From positions 1-64,000 of the forward strand of contig CAMNTH010000005.1 of assembly GCA_946557785.1 (NCBI GenBank): a stretch of 64,000 bases of DNA, written 5' to 3'. The notes below the pieces were generated by a model, which searched no databases, was not told where the DNA came from, and worked only from the letters and a program-made list of their open reading frames with translations. Both the position numbers and the translations under genes were made by a program. Positions 15,321-24,935 of this stretch are shown in pieces; position 1 is the stretch's first letter; each line of letters opens with the position of its first letter. The DNA comes from an uncultured Blautia sp. (GTDB taxonomy: Bacteria; Bacillota; Clostridia; Lachnospirales; Lachnospiraceae).

Positions 15321-16328
15321 TCAACACTTTGACCACGCATTGAATACCTCATAGACGTTTTCCGGTTTTGCCCCCGGTCCGAATTCGCACTGTGCGATAC
15401 ATCCGCCCTGTCTCCATAAGGTTTCCCGCGCTCTTGCCACAGCACTGCGAATATCTTCCGCAGACCCCTCTACCAAAAGATGCTGGCGATCCATTTCCCC
15501 CCAGAACGTGATCTTGCCTGCCAGCGGCTTAAGCTTATCCAATCCAATGCAGAAAATCTGAGAATTGATCGCATCCAGCCCCATCTCCGCAAGATCCGGA
15601 ATGATATCCAAAATATAACCATCGGAATGCATAAAAATCTTTTTATGGTGGCGTTTTGCAATGTCAATGAAGTCTTTATACATAGGCTTAAAAATCTCAC
15701 GCCATAATGCGGGACTGATCAGCAGGCTATTCTGGCTTCCCCAGTCATCCATGAAATTAATTGCATCCACCTCTGTTTTTGCCCATTCTTCCAGAAGTTC
15801 ACAATAAAAGCTGTGCATATTCTTCATGAATTTCTGCATGTTATCCGGAATATCCATGAGATCCATGTAGAAGTTTTCCGTCTTCCTGATAAACTGCATC
15901 TGCTCAAATGGTCTTGGACAGCATCCGCAGTTTACAAATTTATCCGTACTTCTGCAAAATGCATTGACTGCTTCCCTGTCAAAGCTCAGCCATTCTCTTG
16001 GAATATGAATTTTGTCCACATCCTCCCAATCATCATCCGTCACAAGAGGATCCAGCACCTCTCCTATCACGCCCTCATGAATATTCGTCACGATACATCC
16101 CCATGCATCACGGCTTACCCCTTTTCTATAAGGGTCTCCCTCTTCAATAGTCTTTTCCCCCAAGACAGCCGGCGCACTCACAATATCATCCGGATAATCT
16201 CTGTGGATTTTTGCTATGGTGTCTCCGTACTTCCATTCGCTGTAAGGAAGTGTCCACATCTGTCTGGGTACTCGTTCGGATCTGTTTTCAAATTCCAGGG
16301 TCGCATATACCAATTCTCTTGGTGTCAT
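15321..16328 (-). CDS. URO-D family protein in a glycan operon
   Basis: A 335-residue member of the uroporphyrinogen-decarboxylase superfamily (MTPRELVYATLEFENR, NFMDDWGSQNSLLISPALWR, HSDGYILDIIPDLAEMGLDA). Where zinc methyltransferases have HxCG it reads HSDG, so the Cys ligand is absent and it belongs to the HSDG subgroup often encoded next to sugar genes. Real HemE activity is unlikely; the biochemical role of this subgroup is unknown to me. The ATG at 16328 has AGGAGGT and was preferred over an upstream in-frame ATG. It lies between the regulator and the GH43-like gene, which hints at processing of a methylated glycan. Confidence 0.78.
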   Translation of the reverse strand: MTPRELVYATLEFENRSERVPRQMWTLPYSEWKYGDTIAKIHRDYPDDIVSAPAVLGEKTIEEGDPYRKGVSRDAWGCIVTNIHEGVIGEVLDPLVTDDDWEDVDKIHIPREWLSFDREAVNAFCRSTDKFVNCGCCPRPFEQMQFIRKTENFYMDLMDIPDNMQKFMKNMHSFYCELLEEWAKTEVDAINFMDDWGSQNSLLISPALWREIFKPMYKDFIDIAKRHHKKIFMHSDGYILDIIPDLAEMGLDAINSQIFCIGLDKLKPLAGKITFWGEMDRQHLLVEGSAEDIRSAVARARETLWRQGGCIAQCEFGPGAKPENVYEVFNAWSKC

Positions 16329-16377
16329 TTTATTACCTCCTAATATATTTATAAAATTCAAATTCATTTTTGCATTT

Positions 16378-18648
16378 TTATTCTTCATTCCCATTTGGAC
16401 TATGTACCTGTTCCCTGTATGCCTGGGGAGTAACGCCGACTTTCTTACGGAAATAAGTATAAAAATAATTGGTACTCACAAATCCGCATTCCTCTGCGAT
16501 TTCTTTTGCCGGTCTATCTGTGTTTTCAAGTTCACTAATCACCCGCTTCAGCCGCTCTCCATTGATATAATCTGCCACAGACATTCCGATATCCTTTTTG
16601 AACAGACGCCCCAGGTAATTGGGTGAAACACCGAATTCTTCTCCAAGCTTTTCAAGGGTAATATTAGGGTCACGGAAATTCTGTTCAATATAAAGCTTCA
16701 CCTCATCCAGTTTTCCTGTAACACCTTTCTTTACAGCAGTTTTATTCTGGTTCCATGTAATCTTTTCAAACAGCTTCAGAAACAGTGCTTCCGTTTCCGA
16801 AGCTTTTCTGCACTGCGCCAGCTGAACCAGGAATTCGTTTCCCTCAGATTCTGAACATACATATTTTTTTGATCCCCGCACAATGGAAATTCCAAGCCAG
16901 GTCATGGCACTCATATAGCCTGCCATAGAACATTCTTTTAGTTTCTTTGAAACATCTTTGTAGGTTTCTTTCGCATCTTCACCTGCATTGAGATTTTTAC
17001 TGATGCTGCTCGCATCCAGTTTCTGGAAATCCACACTCTGACCATGGTTCTCCATAATCTCTTCATAAGTCACATAAGTATTGCTGGGATAAAAAAATCC
17101 CTCAGCCGTCACATTCACAAGCTGGCTGTTCATCTCAGGAATACGCTCCAGATTCTCCGCTCTTCCCATTCCGAACAGCATAAAATCCCAAGGAACAAAC
17201 ACCTTCACATTCTCACAGAATTTCCGGAAATATTCTCCAATTTCATCCAGTCCATGATCCCGAATCTCCAGAATAAAAGTCATGGTTTCATCATCATTAA
17301 TCAATCCCATGGTCCGAAAATGCTCCCCGAAGGTTTCCTCAAAAATATTGCAGAATCCATATTTGATATCATACGTTCCTTTTTCCCCGAAAATTTCCTG
17401 ATACTTCTCATAATTCTCCAGCATAAGGAGCACTTCTGTAAACTTCTGGTCTTCCGAAACAGAAAAACCGATTTTTTCCATTTCCGCTCTCAGGCTCTGT
17501 TTGCTGAAAACCTTCCTGTTGTAAATAAAATCAAGAAGGAATCGTTCCTTGAGGATATGGGGATTGGATTTCTTTGCCTGTGTAATGCGGGCATATTTCA
17601 TCTCCAGCTTTCCGTGAAGCCTGGCAATCGATACGGAACTCCAAAGAGAGCTTAGAAGTACCGCCATTACGCAGACAACAGAAAAGATGATCATCCTTCT
17701 CTGAAGCACTGTAAGCGTGTGAAATATGGTTCCCCACTTTGTTACTTTGATATAATTCCATTTACTCCCTGCAGAATACAGATAGAAAATGCCGTATTTT
17801 TGTCCACTCTCCGTATATTCCCTGTACTTCTCCCCTTCAGAAGCCATTTTCTTCACCGTTTCCCTGATTTCCGGGGACTCTGCAAAATCCATGGTCTGCT
17901 GCTCCACCAGCCGCTCATCCTTTTCATCAATGATTCGTATAACACTATCCTCCATGAATTCCATCTGAAGGATCTCATGAATCATACTGTCAAATTTCAT
18001 ATTTACCACCACCACATTCCCGTCCGGGTCCCTGGGGGTAAACATCAGGTAGGAATAAACCATTTCCCCTTTTTCCGACTGATTGGAATTTCCAAAGGTC
18101 ACTTCCCTGGGAATCAGTGTCTGGGTATAGTAGGTATCCGGTTCCCGGATCAGCTCCACAATCCCTGTATCTGAAAAATCATCGCTTCCCGCAGCTTTCA
18201 GACCGGATCCTGAACTAACAAAAAAATCAGCAGTCCGATTATAAAGATAAATAGAATCAATCTTCAGGTTTGTATTCTGATACAGGGAAAGCTGGTGTCG
18301 GACTCTGTTCAGCAAGATGCTGTTCATTTTCTGCCGTGAGGCCCCATATAAAAATTCCGAGCAGATATCATCCAGCATTACCTGGGTGGCAATGGTATTT
18401 GCCGTATGATTGGCCTCTTCAAACTGTGACTGCACCTGGGAAAAAGCCTGAAGGGACAACTGTATGTTCTGTTGTATAATGACATCCTTTACGATCTCAT
18501 AAATAAACCCTATGCCCACTAGGATCACGATCAGCATACTTACAGAAATCTGCAAAAAGTTTTTTCGGAAGGTACGCTTCCTTTCCATCTGCTGCTGCAC
18601 TTTTGTTCTCTGGACAAAATATTCCTGCTGTTTTCCCCACGCCCTCAT
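16378..18648 (-). CDS. Membrane-bound AraC-family sensor-regulator (YesN-like)
   Basis: A 756-residue one-component regulator. A hydrophobic helix near residues 32-52 and a second near 320-340 enclose an extracellular sensor region of about 270 residues, probably Cache-like. The C-terminal 100 residues hold two helix-turn-helix units: ITLEKLGEEFGVSPNYLGRL and KEIAEECGFVSTNYFYTYF. Proteins of this design sit beside LplA-LplB-YtcP sugar importers in Firmicutes and activate them on sensing the ligand. The ATG at 18648 follows GGAGGGAAG. It is placed after the binding-protein gene, beyond a strong hairpin. Confidence 0.88.
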   Translation of the reverse strand: MRAWGKQQEYFVQRTKVQQQMERKRTFRKNFLQISVSMLIVILVGIGFIYEIVKDVIIQQNIQLSLQAFSQVQSQFEEANHTANTIATQVMLDDICSEFLYGASRQKMNSILLNRVRHQLSLYQNTNLKIDSIYLYNRTADFFVSSGSGLKAAGSDDFSDTGIVELIREPDTYYTQTLIPREVTFGNSNQSEKGEMVYSYLMFTPRDPDGNVVVVNMKFDSMIHEILQMEFMEDSVIRIIDEKDERLVEQQTMDFAESPEIRETVKKMASEGEKYREYTESGQKYGIFYLYSAGSKWNYIKVTKWGTIFHTLTVLQRRMIIFSVVCVMAVLLSSLWSSVSIARLHGKLEMKYARITQAKKSNPHILKERFLLDFIYNRKVFSKQSLRAEMEKIGFSVSEDQKFTEVLLMLENYEKYQEIFGEKGTYDIKYGFCNIFEETFGEHFRTMGLINDDETMTFILEIRDHGLDEIGEYFRKFCENVKVFVPWDFMLFGMGRAENLERIPEMNSQLVNVTAEGFFYPSNTYVTYEEIMENHGQSVDFQKLDASSISKNLNAGEDAKETYKDVSKKLKECSMAGYMSAMTWLGISIVRGSKKYVCSESEGNEFLVQLAQCRKASETEALFLKLFEKITWNQNKTAVKKGVTGKLDEVKLYIEQNFRDPNITLEKLGEEFGVSPNYLGRLFKKDIGMSVADYINGERLKRVISELENTDRPAKEIAEECGFVSTNYFYTYFRKKVGVTPQAYREQVHSPNGNEE

Positions 18649-18729
18649 CCTATCTTCCCTCCGCAATTCTGATATCCTTATTTTCTTATAAGCTTTCCAA
18701 AAATGCAACTATTTTTTCGGCACAAGCAG

Positions 18730-18767
18730 CAGCGCTGCGGATAGATTTTCCCCCATCCGCAGCGCTG
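18730..18767. terminator. Strong GC-rich hairpin between binding-protein and regulator genes
   Basis: CAGCGCTGCGGAT and ATCCGCAGCGCTG form a perfect 13-bp stem with a 12-base loop. No T run follows on the minus strand, so it more likely protects the abundant binding-protein mRNA or gives partial termination, lowering regulator expression. Confidence 0.65.
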
Positions 18768-18803
18768 ATCATAACTATGGGCTATATGAAACTATCTTTC
18801 AAA

Positions 18804-20252
18804 TTATTGTTCAGCAAGGAATGCATCTACCTGGGACTGCATTTCTTCAATAACCGTATTTACACCTGCAACTTCCAGTTTTTCCAAGAATTCTGCATTT
18901 GTCTCTTCTACAGGAAGCTCGCCGCCTACAAGGCTTTCATACTCTTTTACCACCTTGGATACGTTTGTGATTTCCATTTTTACGGGTTCCGGGTCAAAAG
19001 AGAAACCAAGGATCGGAGATGTTTTTGCACTGTCGTTTAATGCTTTTGTCTGCTCCCATACATCCTCCGGCTGTCCTGCCAGAGAGTAGGTGTTAAATAC
19101 GTTTCCAACTGCCCAGGACTGGCCATGGGAATATCCGCTGTTGGGGATCAGTTCGATGGAAGTATCACCGGTTTTATTATAGTGTGTTCCTTCAATACCA
19201 TAGGAAATCAGATTCATGACATACGGATCTGTATTCACAAGCTCAAAGTATTTCAGAGTTTCTACCGGATGTTTGGATGTTGCAGAAATACCATACATTG
19301 TTGCAATAACACTGTTTGTGGAAATATAGGGAGCTGTATCAGCAACTGCCATGACACAGTCATAGCCAGCACGTGCAGATTCCTCTGCCTCAACGCCCGG
19401 TTTATAAGTTCCTGAGTAGAATGCAGATGTCTTCTTGGCTACACGCTGGCTTTCGCTGTATTCATCCATGTAACCGCACTCGCCGTCAAGAAGGCCCTTT
19501 TCATTTAAATCTACAAGTTCATTCAGCATTGCTTTCCACTCGTCCGTTGCATAGAAGTTTACAACTTTTGCTTCTGCATCGTCCATTTTAATAGCACCCG
19601 CTGCCATATAGTCGCTGATGTATTCGTATCCGCAGTAGTCTGCAGCCTGTGCACGGTTTACACCGCCTACTTTTGCCCCATATTCATCAAATGCCTTCTG
19701 CGCATATTCGCCCATGTCCGTTAAGGTTTTAATGGTGCTGACATCTGTACCTGTTCCTTCAGCAAATTCTGCAGGCATAAGAGCTCCTATCTGACGTGCT
19801 ACGATCTGCTGGTTGGGAACTGCATAAATTCCGCCTTTTACAGTAGCCGCTTTCCACATGTAATCCGGAATTACTTCCTTAAGAGCCGGTACTTCTTCCA
19901 GCATGTCCGTGATATCAACGAAAGCGCCTTTTACCACATCTGTATTATAGGGATTCAGCCAGTTGGAGGTAAAGCAGGCATCATATTCTTCACCGGAAGC
20001 AATAATCGTCTGAATCTTGTCGCCATAGGAACCGCCGTGGAATACATATTCTACTTCTACACCGATTTTTTCTTTTGTGTACTCATTCAGAGCTTCCATA
20101 ACACCATCTCCGTCTGCCTGCTCCGGAATGGGTGTGTGAATCTTGATTTTTACAATGTCATCTGCCTTTACAGACTGTGCTCCTGCCATTGTACATGTTC
20201 CGGCTGCCATAATAGCTGCCAAACAAATAGCAAATGCTTTCTTTCCTCTCAT
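18804..20252 (-). CDS. Sugar ABC transporter substrate-binding protein
   Basis: A 482-residue extracellular binding protein of the LplA-like group with a DUF3502-like C-terminus. The signal peptide MRGKKAFAICLAAIMAAG leads to a likely cleavage near SVKA; there is a cysteine in GTCTM but without a proper lipobox, so anchoring is uncertain. The mature protein has the cluster-1 binding fold (GDKIQTIIASGEEYDACFTS, GGIYAVPNQQIVAR). It is the third transport gene of the operon, after two permeases, and has a strong AAGGAGG site. Ligands of this group are usually complex oligosaccharides or rhamnogalacturonan/mannan fragments. Confidence 0.9.
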   Translation of the reverse strand: MRGKKAFAICLAAIMAAGTCTMAGAQSVKADDIVKIKIHTPIPEQADGDGVMEALNEYTKEKIGVEVEYVFHGGSYGDKIQTIIASGEEYDACFTSNWLNPYNTDVVKGAFVDITDMLEEVPALKEVIPDYMWKAATVKGGIYAVPNQQIVARQIGALMPAEFAEGTGTDVSTIKTLTDMGEYAQKAFDEYGAKVGGVNRAQAADYCGYEYISDYMAAGAIKMDDAEAKVVNFYATDEWKAMLNELVDLNEKGLLDGECGYMDEYSESQRVAKKTSAFYSGTYKPGVEAEESARAGYDCVMAVADTAPYISTNSVIATMYGISATSKHPVETLKYFELVNTDPYVMNLISYGIEGTHYNKTGDTSIELIPNSGYSHGQSWAVGNVFNTYSLAGQPEDVWEQTKALNDSAKTSPILGFSFDPEPVKMEITNVSKVVKEYESLVGGELPVEETNAEFLEKLEVAGVNTVIEEMQSQVDAFLAEQ

Positions 20253-20324
20253 GATTGTTTCCTCCTTAAAATTATTTTATATTTTGTAATTGCTAAAGCA
20301 ATTTACATTCTCTGTTACTTTTTA

Positions 20325-21209
20325 TCAGCCTTTCACACCGCCTACGGTAAGGCCTTTTACAAAGTACTTCTGGAAAAACGGGAAGATAACCAGCATGGGT
20401 CCGGCCGCAATGACGCACATTGCCATGCGCATGGACTCTGTAGGCATATCTGCAATACTGATACCCATTCCGGAAATTGCCGAATTCTTCATCATCTCCT
20501 GTACGTCTCTCATAAGGATATATAATCTGTACTGCAGGTTATACAGATCCCTGTTGTCAACATACATCAGAGGCTGGAACCAGTCATTCCAGTAATTCAG
20601 CGTTATAAACATCCCTACGGTTGCCAGCGCCGGTTTTGCCAGCGGAAGTACGATCTTAAAGAAAATGGTAAACTCTCCCGCACCATCTACGGTTGCCGCT
20701 TCCATAAGCGAGGACGGTATTTCAGAGAAAAATGTTCTCAGAAGAATAATGAACCAGGGTACGATCAAAAGCGGGAGAAGCATGGCCCAGATCGTATTTT
20801 TCAGATTCAGGTATTTTGTCATCCAGATATAAGTAGGAACCAGTCCTCCGTTCAGTACCATAGGGATGATCAAAAATACGGTAAGCTGTTTACGGTATCT
20901 ATAATCTCTTCTGGATAGTACATAAGCGATCATGGCATTTAACAATAATCCGCTGACAAGTCCCATAAGAGTTACCAGAATTGTTACACCGTAAGAGCGA
21001 AAAATTGCTTCTGAGTCTTTAAATACATATTTGTAGGCATCTAATACAAACCCTTTTGGAAAGATTCCGTATCCTTCCTTTGCAATCTGCAGATCACTGG
21101 AAAATGAAATGGAGATTACAGTAATGATGGGAATGACACAAAGCAGGCAAATTAAGACCAGAAATATGTAAATCGCAAGCTTTGGTCCAAATGATATGTC
21201 TTTCTTCAT
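20325..21209 (-). CDS. Sugar ABC transporter permease, YtcP/LplC type
   Basis: A 294-residue inner-membrane permease with six predicted helices. The EAA loop is visible as SSLMEAATVDGAGEFTIFFK, the contact site for a shared MsmX-type ATPase, none of which is encoded here. The C-terminus YFVKGLTVGGVKG is the characteristic ending of YtcP/LplC proteins. It starts 11 bases after the other permease gene ends. Confidence 0.95.
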   Translation of the reverse strand: MKKDISFGPKLAIYIFLVLICLLCVIPIITVISISFSSDLQIAKEGYGIFPKGFVLDAYKYVFKDSEAIFRSYGVTILVTLMGLVSGLLLNAMIAYVLSRRDYRYRKQLTVFLIIPMVLNGGLVPTYIWMTKYLNLKNTIWAMLLPLLIVPWFIILLRTFFSEIPSSLMEAATVDGAGEFTIFFKIVLPLAKPALATVGMFITLNYWNDWFQPLMYVDNRDLYNLQYRLYILMRDVQEMMKNSAISGMGISIADMPTESMRMAMCVIAAGPMLVIFPFFQKYFVKGLTVGGVKG

Positions 21210-21220
21210 AATGATCCCCC

Positions 21221-22141
21221 TTAAAACAATGCACTGTCTCTGTCAATCTTACGGACAATGAGATTAGATCCCATAATGAGAATAAATCCTACCACTGCCT
21301 GGAAGCATCCTACAGCAGAACCAATTCCAATATCTCCGGTTACACGAAGCGCTCTGTAAATATAAGTATCAAGAACATCCGTTGTTGCATAAAGTGCACC
21401 CTGATCTCTTGTCAGATTGTAGAAAAGACCAAAATCCGAGTACATAATTCGTCCAATCTGAAGAATCGTCATTACAATGACGAGACTCTTGATCATGGGC
21501 AGGGTAATCTTCCAGACCATCTGCCAGCGGCTGGCTCCGTCCAGTGCTGCTGCCTCATAATAAGTATCATCGATTCCAATGATTCCTGCATAATAAATAA
21601 CGCTGTAGTATCCTGCGTTTTTCCACACGAACATAAAAGTCAGTATCGCAGGCCAGTATGCCGATTTCGCATACCAGGAAACACTGTGCATTCCAAAGAA
21701 GGCAAGTACCTGGTTCAGGATACCGTAATCATGGTGCAGATATGCATACAGCAGATAACCAACTACAACCCATGACATAAAGTATGGAAAAAACATGATC
21801 GTCTGCACGATCTTGATCACACCGCGGCTGCGTACCTCATTCATCACCATAGCAACTGCAACCGAGACAACGAGCGTCATTGCAATGAACAGGAAATTCA
21901 ACCCGATCGTATTACGTAGTACCACCCATGCGTCATTGGATCTAAAGAAAAACTCAAAGTTCTTAAATCCGATCCACTCACTTCCCAAAAAGCCTTTATC
22001 ATAGCGGAAATCTTTAAAAGCGATTGTCAGTCCCACGATCGGCACATAGGAAAAGATAAAAAGAAGTAATGTTGCCGGAAATGCCATTGCGGACAAAGTC
22101 ATTGTTTTCTTTCTTCCAGCTCTGCCTATCCGCTTATTCAT
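21221..22141 (-). CDS. Sugar ABC transporter permease, LplB/YteP type
   Basis: A 306-residue permease with six helices, starting at the ATG at 22141 behind AAGGAGG; the longer upstream frame runs through intergenic sequence. The EAA loop TYYEAAALDGASRWQMVWKI and the C-terminal VRKIDRDSALF are typical of LplB proteins. It forms a heterodimer with the downstream permease. Confidence 0.95.
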   Translation of the reverse strand: MNKRIGRAGRKKTMTLSAMAFPATLLLFIFSYVPIVGLTIAFKDFRYDKGFLGSEWIGFKNFEFFFRSNDAWVVLRNTIGLNFLFIAMTLVVSVAVAMVMNEVRSRGVIKIVQTIMFFPYFMSWVVVGYLLYAYLHHDYGILNQVLAFFGMHSVSWYAKSAYWPAILTFMFVWKNAGYYSVIYYAGIIGIDDTYYEAAALDGASRWQMVWKITLPMIKSLVIVMTILQIGRIMYSDFGLFYNLTRDQGALYATTDVLDTYIYRALRVTGDIGIGSAVGCFQAVVGFILIMGSNLIVRKIDRDSALF

Positions 22142-22311
22142 TTGCTGTCCCTCCTTATTTTTTCTTTGCAGGTTTTTTCTCAATCCTGCGCCTGTTTCTA
22201 TTGTTAACCCATTATCTTGCATTTTTCAACTTCCAAATCCTGTGATTTCACAGTTTTCCAACGAAAAAAGCTTACAATTCTGTGCCAAATCCTCTTTTAC
22301 AGAATAACAAA

Positions 22312-22446
22312 TCACTGATGATCCAGAGGATACTCTTTTCCAAGAAGCTTATTGGCGATCTGCGGCTGAATATAAAGCTCTCCCTTGGGAATTTTATCAG
22401 ATTTCTGATGAGGGATCGCCGTCAAAACACGTTTTTTCTTTGTCAT
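22312..22446 (-). pseudogene. N-terminal remnant of a URO-D family gene
   Basis: A frame of 44 residues begins MTKKKRVLTAIPHQKSDKIP and continues KGELYIQPQIANKLLGKEYP before a stop. This matches the first residues of URO-D-type methyltransferases. Its ATG overlaps the upstream stop as ATGA, as in a working operon, so an intact gene probably once stood here. After the stop a weak trace (QDLEVEK) in another frame may be a further scrap. Most of the gene is deleted. Confidence 0.6.
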
Positions 22447-24659
22447 TGCTTTTTCCCCTTTTTTATGATCTCTTCGCCTGCTCTGATCTCGATCTGCTCC
22501 ATCCTGTGAAAATACAAATGTCCAAGCTTCTGATTTCGGCTTTCGTCCACCAGAAGTGTCACTTTCGCGTCATAGTCCGAAGGGTTGGTAATTTTCAAAC
22601 AGAACTCATCCTCTTCATTTTCCCAAAACTCTGCTTTCACATGATCCGAACACCAGATAAGCTCCTTCTCAAGATCCACATATATTCCCGGGATCTCTGT
22701 GTAAGTAAGGAGCATGGTAACTTCCGGCCAGTTAGAACCGTAAAGAAACTCTCCTATGGTTTCTTTTCCTTCCCAGTCGCAGGTCTGTACACGCTCATTG
22801 AAATATCCGGAGGGCAGATTTTTTCCTGCCAGAGTATATACCGGACGGTTTTCAAGTGACACGAATTGCGAAAGTACATGGCTGATCCTGCTCATCCAGG
22901 TAAGATATCTGGTATCCCCTGTAAACCGGTAAAGCTTCAGCATAGAATTTCCGGAAAGGGTACAGATTCCAGGAGCCGAATGCTTATTCTGGGCATTTGC
23001 AAAAACCGTCCCTCTTGTATGGGCACCCAAGCCTGCCGCTGTACTTTCCTCTGGAAAATGGAAGTCATAGCTTACCACCCACGTAATCGCCAGCTCGAAA
23101 GCTTCCTTCGCCCTGGAAAGCCATATCTCTTTTCCTGTGGTTTCATAGAGCTGGACACAGGATTCCAGGAAGGCAAATGCAGATTCACTGTCCGGAGCCT
23201 GGCAGATTTCTCCCGGACCTCCGTTTAGCACTCCTTTCTGAAGAAATTCCCTGTCATAAAGCTCCCCAAGTGCTTCTGCAGTCGTCAGATAGGTTTCCTC
23301 TCCAAAATATTCATAGGCCAGTGCAAGTGCTGCCGGGGCAATTGCCGCACAGGCAGTTCCGCCCTGCAGCAGCGTATCTCTGTCCGTATCCACAAACTGG
23401 CCAAGCTGACCGTTCTTTCGGAAAAAACGCACAAAAGCATCTGCCTGAAGCCGGATACTTGCTTCCAAACCGGGAAGCATTTCCTTTTGGCTTTTTAGTT
23501 CCATTGCCTGTTTTAAAAGGAAATAGACCATATCCCCATTCTTCCTTGTGAGGGAAATGTTGCTTCCGTCATCCTGAAAATTATCGCCGTACCTTTTTCC
23601 TTTTGCATACATCGGTACATACCAGCCGCTTTCCTGCTGCAGATGCTCTACAATAAACTTCAGCGTACTCAAAGACTGTTCACGGGCAATTCCATGATCC
23701 TCCCTTAAGAAGGAGCAGGTATTCATTCCTCCCCCTACCCAGCCTGCCTGCCAGTAAGCAGGAGGTACCTCGGTTTCCGTCCCTACGCGGTAATAGCCCT
23801 CTTCTGCGAAATTATATTTCGCATACTTCGCTTTCACGGCAGCATAGGCAGCAGAGAAGGGAATACTGCAAAACTCCGTTCCCTCTTCCATATCTTCACG
23901 AAGTACATTACATTTTTTCAGATATTCCGGAATCGTCTGTGACGCGATCCAATATTTGCGTACCTCGAAACAGATCTTCTTTCCCTGTCTCAGAATCATT
24001 CCTTTATCATCAGAGGGATAATCACAGGTGGGATAAAAGCCGGAGCCATCCGGAAGTTCACCGAAATAATATTTCTCTTCTTCCCTTACAGCCGGAACCT
24101 GGATGCGAAATGCGGCTGCATTTTCTATTTCTTCAATCGTAAATCCAGTGTACCTGCCATTTATTTCATGTTTTGCAAGGATGAACTCTCCGCCATCCTT
24201 TTCTCTGTCATAATATCCCATTGCCGGAGTTGCCATATCTCCGGAACGAAACTGAATCCTGGACACCGACTTTTCTTTGTCAAGATGAGGAATATCCGTA
24301 ATTACAGAATCCCACTTGCCATCCGTCATGCCTGCATGATAGGGAGGATAGGGGATCTTTATGCTCTGCATACGATTCCCATCGTATACGGCACCGGGCA
24401 TGAAAACATATTCTGTTTTTTTCCAGTTTTCTTTTTTGTATTCCAGTGCGAGAGACACCGGTTCCTGAAATTTCTCCAGCATCTCCGCTTCCAGGAGCAC
24501 ACTCTCCATGTCTTCCCGGCTGCTTAAGCGAAAACAGATCCTTACCGGAAATTCGCAGAAGTCTTTCACCTGCTCCCCTGTTCTTTCTTCCGGTTTCCAG
24601 CGTTCTTCTTTTACCCAAGTGCTTTCTTTGTATTGTTTAAAGATTACCTGATAACTCAT
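22443..24659 (-). CDS. Predicted all-alpha (six-hairpin) glycosidase-like protein
   Basis: A 738-residue cytoplasmic protein with no signal peptide. The first ~300 residues are beta-rich; the middle (about 310-650) has repeated helical pairs with aromatic and acidic residues (PPAYWQAGWVGGGMNT, QDDGSNISLTRKNGDMVYF, DSESAFAFLESCVQLYE), which fits an (alpha/alpha)6 barrel as in several glycoside hydrolase and lyase families; the last ~80 residues are again beta-rich. I cannot assign a GH family. The ATG at 24659 has AAGGAGG. It is the first intact gene of the sugar operon and starts inside a GH38 remnant. Confidence 0.65.
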   Translation of the reverse strand: MSYQVIFKQYKESTWVKEERWKPEERTGEQVKDFCEFPVRICFRLSSREDMESVLLEAEMLEKFQEPVSLALEYKKENWKKTEYVFMPGAVYDGNRMQSIKIPYPPYHAGMTDGKWDSVITDIPHLDKEKSVSRIQFRSGDMATPAMGYYDREKDGGEFILAKHEINGRYTGFTIEEIENAAAFRIQVPAVREEEKYYFGELPDGSGFYPTCDYPSDDKGMILRQGKKICFEVRKYWIASQTIPEYLKKCNVLREDMEEGTEFCSIPFSAAYAAVKAKYAKYNFAEEGYYRVGTETEVPPAYWQAGWVGGGMNTCSFLREDHGIAREQSLSTLKFIVEHLQQESGWYVPMYAKGKRYGDNFQDDGSNISLTRKNGDMVYFLLKQAMELKSQKEMLPGLEASIRLQADAFVRFFRKNGQLGQFVDTDRDTLLQGGTACAAIAPAALALAYEYFGEETYLTTAEALGELYDREFLQKGVLNGGPGEICQAPDSESAFAFLESCVQLYETTGKEIWLSRAKEAFELAITWVVSYDFHFPEESTAAGLGAHTRGTVFANAQNKHSAPGICTLSGNSMLKLYRFTGDTRYLTWMSRISHVLSQFVSLENRPVYTLAGKNLPSGYFNERVQTCDWEGKETIGEFLYGSNWPEVTMLLTYTEIPGIYVDLEKELIWCSDHVKAEFWENEEDEFCLKITNPSDYDAKVTLLVDESRNQKLGHLYFHRMEQIEIRAGEEIIKKGKKQ

Positions 24660-24744
24660 AGAAGCCCTCCTTGATTTTCTTTTCCCATTCCCAAAGCCAT
24701 ACAGGATCCAGATGTGCATTGCATATCATATGTAACCTTTTCAT
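24637..24744 (-). pseudogene. N-terminal remnant of a GH38 alpha-mannosidase
   Basis: A 35-residue frame behind an AGAGGAG site reads MKRLHMICNAHLDPVWLWEW and then diverges to a stop. The NAHLDPVWLW motif is the metal-binding N-terminal signature of GH38 alpha-mannosidases, which are normally 800-1000 residues. Homology ends at the ribosome site of the next gene, so the body was removed by a deletion. Its presence suggests that the operon once targeted mannose-containing glycans. Confidence 0.6.
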
Positions 24745-24883
24745 TGTAAGCACACTCCTCTTTCCCACATTTTTTTACTAGTTGTACTCTATAAAAAAAT
24801 TTTCTCTTGGGCAACAAACAAATATTGTGATTTCTCTGATTTCCAACAATCCTGTCTCCCTTTTTCAACACTTTCATTTTTTC

Positions 24884-24922
24884 CAAAAGAAAGCCCGCCC
24901 GGAAAAAATATCCGGGCAGGCT
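24884..24922 (-). terminator. Terminator of the ZorAB-like operon
   Basis: On the minus strand GCCTGCCCGGA pairs with CCGGGCGGGC across an A/T-rich loop and is followed by TTTCTTTT. Confidence 0.75.
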
Positions 24923-24935
24923 GTTCAAAAGACTG

